Below, piece after piece: positions 38,417-40,092 of a stretch of DNA of 40,092 nt. Every line of letters starts with the position of its first letter. Within the stretch, counting starts at the first letter, position 1. The translations under genes were made by a program, and so were the position numbers. Source of the DNA: Candidatus Woesebacteria bacterium (GTDB lineage: Bacteria; Patescibacteriota; Microgenomatia; UBA1400; UBA12108); the NCBI GenBank assembly GCA_018060845.1, contig JAGOVG010000003.1:85759-125850 (forward strand), written 5' to 3'. Under the pieces are notes generated by a model. It saw only the letters and a list, made by a program, of their open reading frames with translations. It did not search any database and had not been told where the DNA came from.

Positions 38417-39739
38417 CTACTTAGAGTTCTTAAGGTAATAGGCTGAGAGCTGTCGGTATGGTCGGCTACGAGTCGCCAGTACTGTAATAGTCAGGCCGAT
38501 TAAGCCGGCAACAGTAAAGACTAGCGCTATCCCACGCGCTGGCCCGGTGCCAAAATATGGGCCAAGAACAGTCGCACCTACCCCATCCGTCATAAACGGG
38601 ATAACCAAAAACTCAGTAATAGGGCCAATCGCAAATGCAGTAATGGGTGATGCTGCCTGCTCAACAGTCTGAGCAAATCCGAACACCCTACCTTGCCTTG
38701 CTTGCGGTACCAAGTTTTGGAATATCGTATGTTCCGAGGCTTCGATAAATGGCACTACCATTAAATAAATAAACGATCCAAAAAGGAGTAGGTAAATGGA
38801 TGGATAAGAGGTAAATACCGCACTCATCATCCATATTATCGCGTTAGCCAAAAGCAGTGATTTGACCGGATTTTTGCCTAAGCCGTATTTAGAGATAATG
38901 ATGCCACCAAAGATAAACGCGATGCTCAAAAATCCCCACATGAGACCCCAGGTCTCGACAGAGACCAGTGACAGCCCATATGCATCCATGAGTGACATAA
39001 ATACCCCACCCAAAAAATTGTTAAACGTCGCAAATAGGATCAGTGCTAAGAGTCCTGGAATGCCTCTGATTACTTTTAAGGTTCCGGCAAAGTCTATATT
39101 TTTGTGATCATTATTTAGGTGGATTATTTTCTTTTCAACGATTTTTATCTGCATTAGGTGGATGAGAGCGATTATCGTAACCACCACGCTCCCCACTAGT
39201 GCCCCGAGCATCCCCGTCTTGGCTACCAAAAATCCGCTGATTACCGACGTGATCATAAACCCAATTCCAGAAACCATCCCTACCTGCCCGTTTGCTTTGG
39301 CTCTATCATCTTTATTAACTAGTAATGTAACGAGCGTTGGTAGCGCAATATTTCTTAAGTTGCCAACAATCACCCCAGCTAAGAGGAGTAGGATCAACAC
39401 CCATAGATGAGGGCTATAGATATGTGTATAAGCATCAGCTGGAGCAGATAGGTATGCAATGAGTCCAGCTAAATATGAGATGAGCGAGACATTACTCGAC
39501 CATGCCATCACTGTTTTTTTGTGATGATGGTCTACTAGTCCCCCAAACCATAGGCCTGTGAGTGCCGTAAAAACCAAGTGAAATCCAGAGATTAAGCTAG
39601 TTGCAAAAACAGAGTGTGTCGATAAATAGACATAATAGGTCAGGGCAAACCAAACCGTCATGTTGGTTAAGTTGGCCACAAAAGTGTTGACCAGTAGTTG
39701 GTTAAATATAGTCATAAAGCTCCCGAAAGAATAGATCAC
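38417..39739 (-). CDS. Major facilitator superfamily transporter
   Basis: 440 aa with about 12 membrane helices. Between helices 2 and 3 the loop G-L-W-F-G-G-L-V-D-H-H-H-K-K is the MFS loop signature (G-x3-D-R-x-G/K-R/K type). It resembles the MFS_3/enterobactin-exporter-like group. Substrate unknown; probably efflux. It is divergent to the ligase-like gene at 39797. The 146 bp between it and the helicase start show no further feature. Confidence 0.85.
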   Translation of the reverse strand: MIYSFGSFMTIFNQLLVNTFVANLTNMTVWFALTYYVYLSTHSVFATSLISGFHLVFTALTGLWFGGLVDHHHKKTVMAWSSNVSLISYLAGLIAYLSAPADAYTHIYSPHLWVLILLLLAGVIVGNLRNIALPTLVTLLVNKDDRAKANGQVGMVSGIGFMITSVISGFLVAKTGMLGALVGSVVVTIIALIHLMQIKIVEKKIIHLNNDHKNIDFAGTLKVIRGIPGLLALILFATFNNFLGGVFMSLMDAYGLSLVSVETWGLMWGFLSIAFIFGGIIISKYGLGKNPVKSLLLANAIIWMMSAVFTSYPSIYLLLFGSFIYLMVVPFIEASEHTIFQNLVPQARQGRVFGFAQTVEQAASPITAFAIGPITEFLVIPFMTDGVGATVLGPYFGTGPARGIALVFTVAGLIGLTITVLATRSRPYRQLSAYYLKNSK

Positions 39740-39796
39740 ATTATATCATATACTCAGACCAAATATGTCATGATTTATCCGTGTTATCATCTAATA

Positions 39797-40092
39797 ATGC
39801 GTATTGCAGTAGTCTACAACCAAAGGCCTGAAAGTCTCGATCGCACAGACCCCGAGCTAGAAAAGCATATCGAGGGAGATGAGTTGAAAACGATTAAAGC
39901 AATCGGCGAGGCAATTAAGTTAAACGGGCATACTGTCGACTACGTGACAGTCGATGAAGATCTCTACCCTAAGCTCTTAGAACACATAGGCAAAATAGAT
40001 CTCATCTTTAATATGTCCGAGGGTCTGTCACATGCCAAAGACAGGGAAGCTCACCTCCCCATGCTCGCTGAGATCATAGGTATCCCCTACAC
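39797..40092 (+). CDS. D-alanine-D-alanine ligase-like ATP-grasp protein, N-terminal part, cut by window edge
   Basis: From ATG 39797 the frame stays open for 98 codons to the edge: MRIAVVYNQRPESLDRTDPE at the start, then L-I-F-N-M-S-E-G-L, R-E-A-H-L-P-M-L and E-I-I-G-I-P-Y. The N-x2-E-G and R-E-A..P...E..G-I-P-Y features are those of D-Ala-D-Ala ligase N-terminal domains. TTATCAT about 8-12 nt upstream may be a -10, giving a nearly leaderless mRNA. Only the N-terminal domain is visible, so the substrate cannot be assigned. Confidence 0.75.
   Translation, partial: MRIAVVYNQRPESLDRTDPELEKHIEGDELKTIKAIGEAIKLNGHTVDYVTVDEDLYPKLLEHIGKIDLIFNMSEGLSHAKDREAHLPMLAEIIGIPY

Overview
The window looks like a chromosomal segment of a small-genome bacterium, most likely from the Candidate Phyla Radiation (Patescibacteria). 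This is inferred from the gene set: a stand-alone PolA-type 5'-3' exonuclease, an archaeal-type ATP-dependent DNA ligase, very compact Lgt and 7TM proteins, many promoters without a Shine-Dalgarno site, and short repeat-derived peptides inserted into housekeeping enzymes. TGA is used as a stop, so the recoding CPR lineages are excluded. I cannot name the phylum.

Layout. 1-2.0 kb: an ATP-grasp ligase-like gene (cut by the edge), a 7TM membrane protein and a DsbA-like thiol oxidoreductase. 2.0-5.9 kb: an accessory island with a winged-helix regulator, three unknown plus-strand genes, a VapBC module, a BrnTA module and short relics of further winged-helix regulator genes. 5.9-11.4 kb (minus strand): trxB, trxA, ccdA, a short lgt, two unknown genes and the DNA ligase. 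The thioredoxin reductase, thioredoxin and CcdA could pass electrons across the membrane to the DsbA-like protein. 11.6-13.3 kb: a Fic protein with its own wHTH, a small membrane protein and a four-helix-bundle protein. 13.3-16.4 kb: three secreted or membrane-anchored proteins. 16.6-24.3 kb: nnrD on plus, then a long minus-strand run ftsH, K+ channel, 5'-3' exonuclease, glycosyltransferase, ICMT-like methyltransferase, mutM and recF. 24.3-25.8 kb: small unknown proteins, an HNH protein and an XRE regulator.

25.8-29.7 kb is the most unusual part. A T-box riboswitch with its own promoter precedes a four-gene operon: two mutually paralogous unknown proteins, a YbaK-TrpRS fusion, and a free-standing tRNA-binding-domain protein. 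29.7-34.4 kb holds yraN, an M3 oligopeptidase, comM and dprA. 34.4-35.3 kb holds two convergent CAT-anticodon tRNAs sharing a terminator, with a LAGLIDADG-like HTH gene whose stop codon lies inside the second tRNA. 35.4-40.1 kb holds a cell-surface protein, a methyltransferase, a DEAD-box helicase, an MFS transporter and the start of a D-Ala-D-Ala ligase-like gene.

A second unusual feature is a structured repeat of about 136 bp present three times (6.87, 11.44 and 21.75 kb). Two copies are almost identical. The third differs at many positions, but most changes inside the predicted stems are compensatory. This points to a conserved hairpin structure, either a mobile MITE-like element or a dispersed bidirectional terminator or RNA element.
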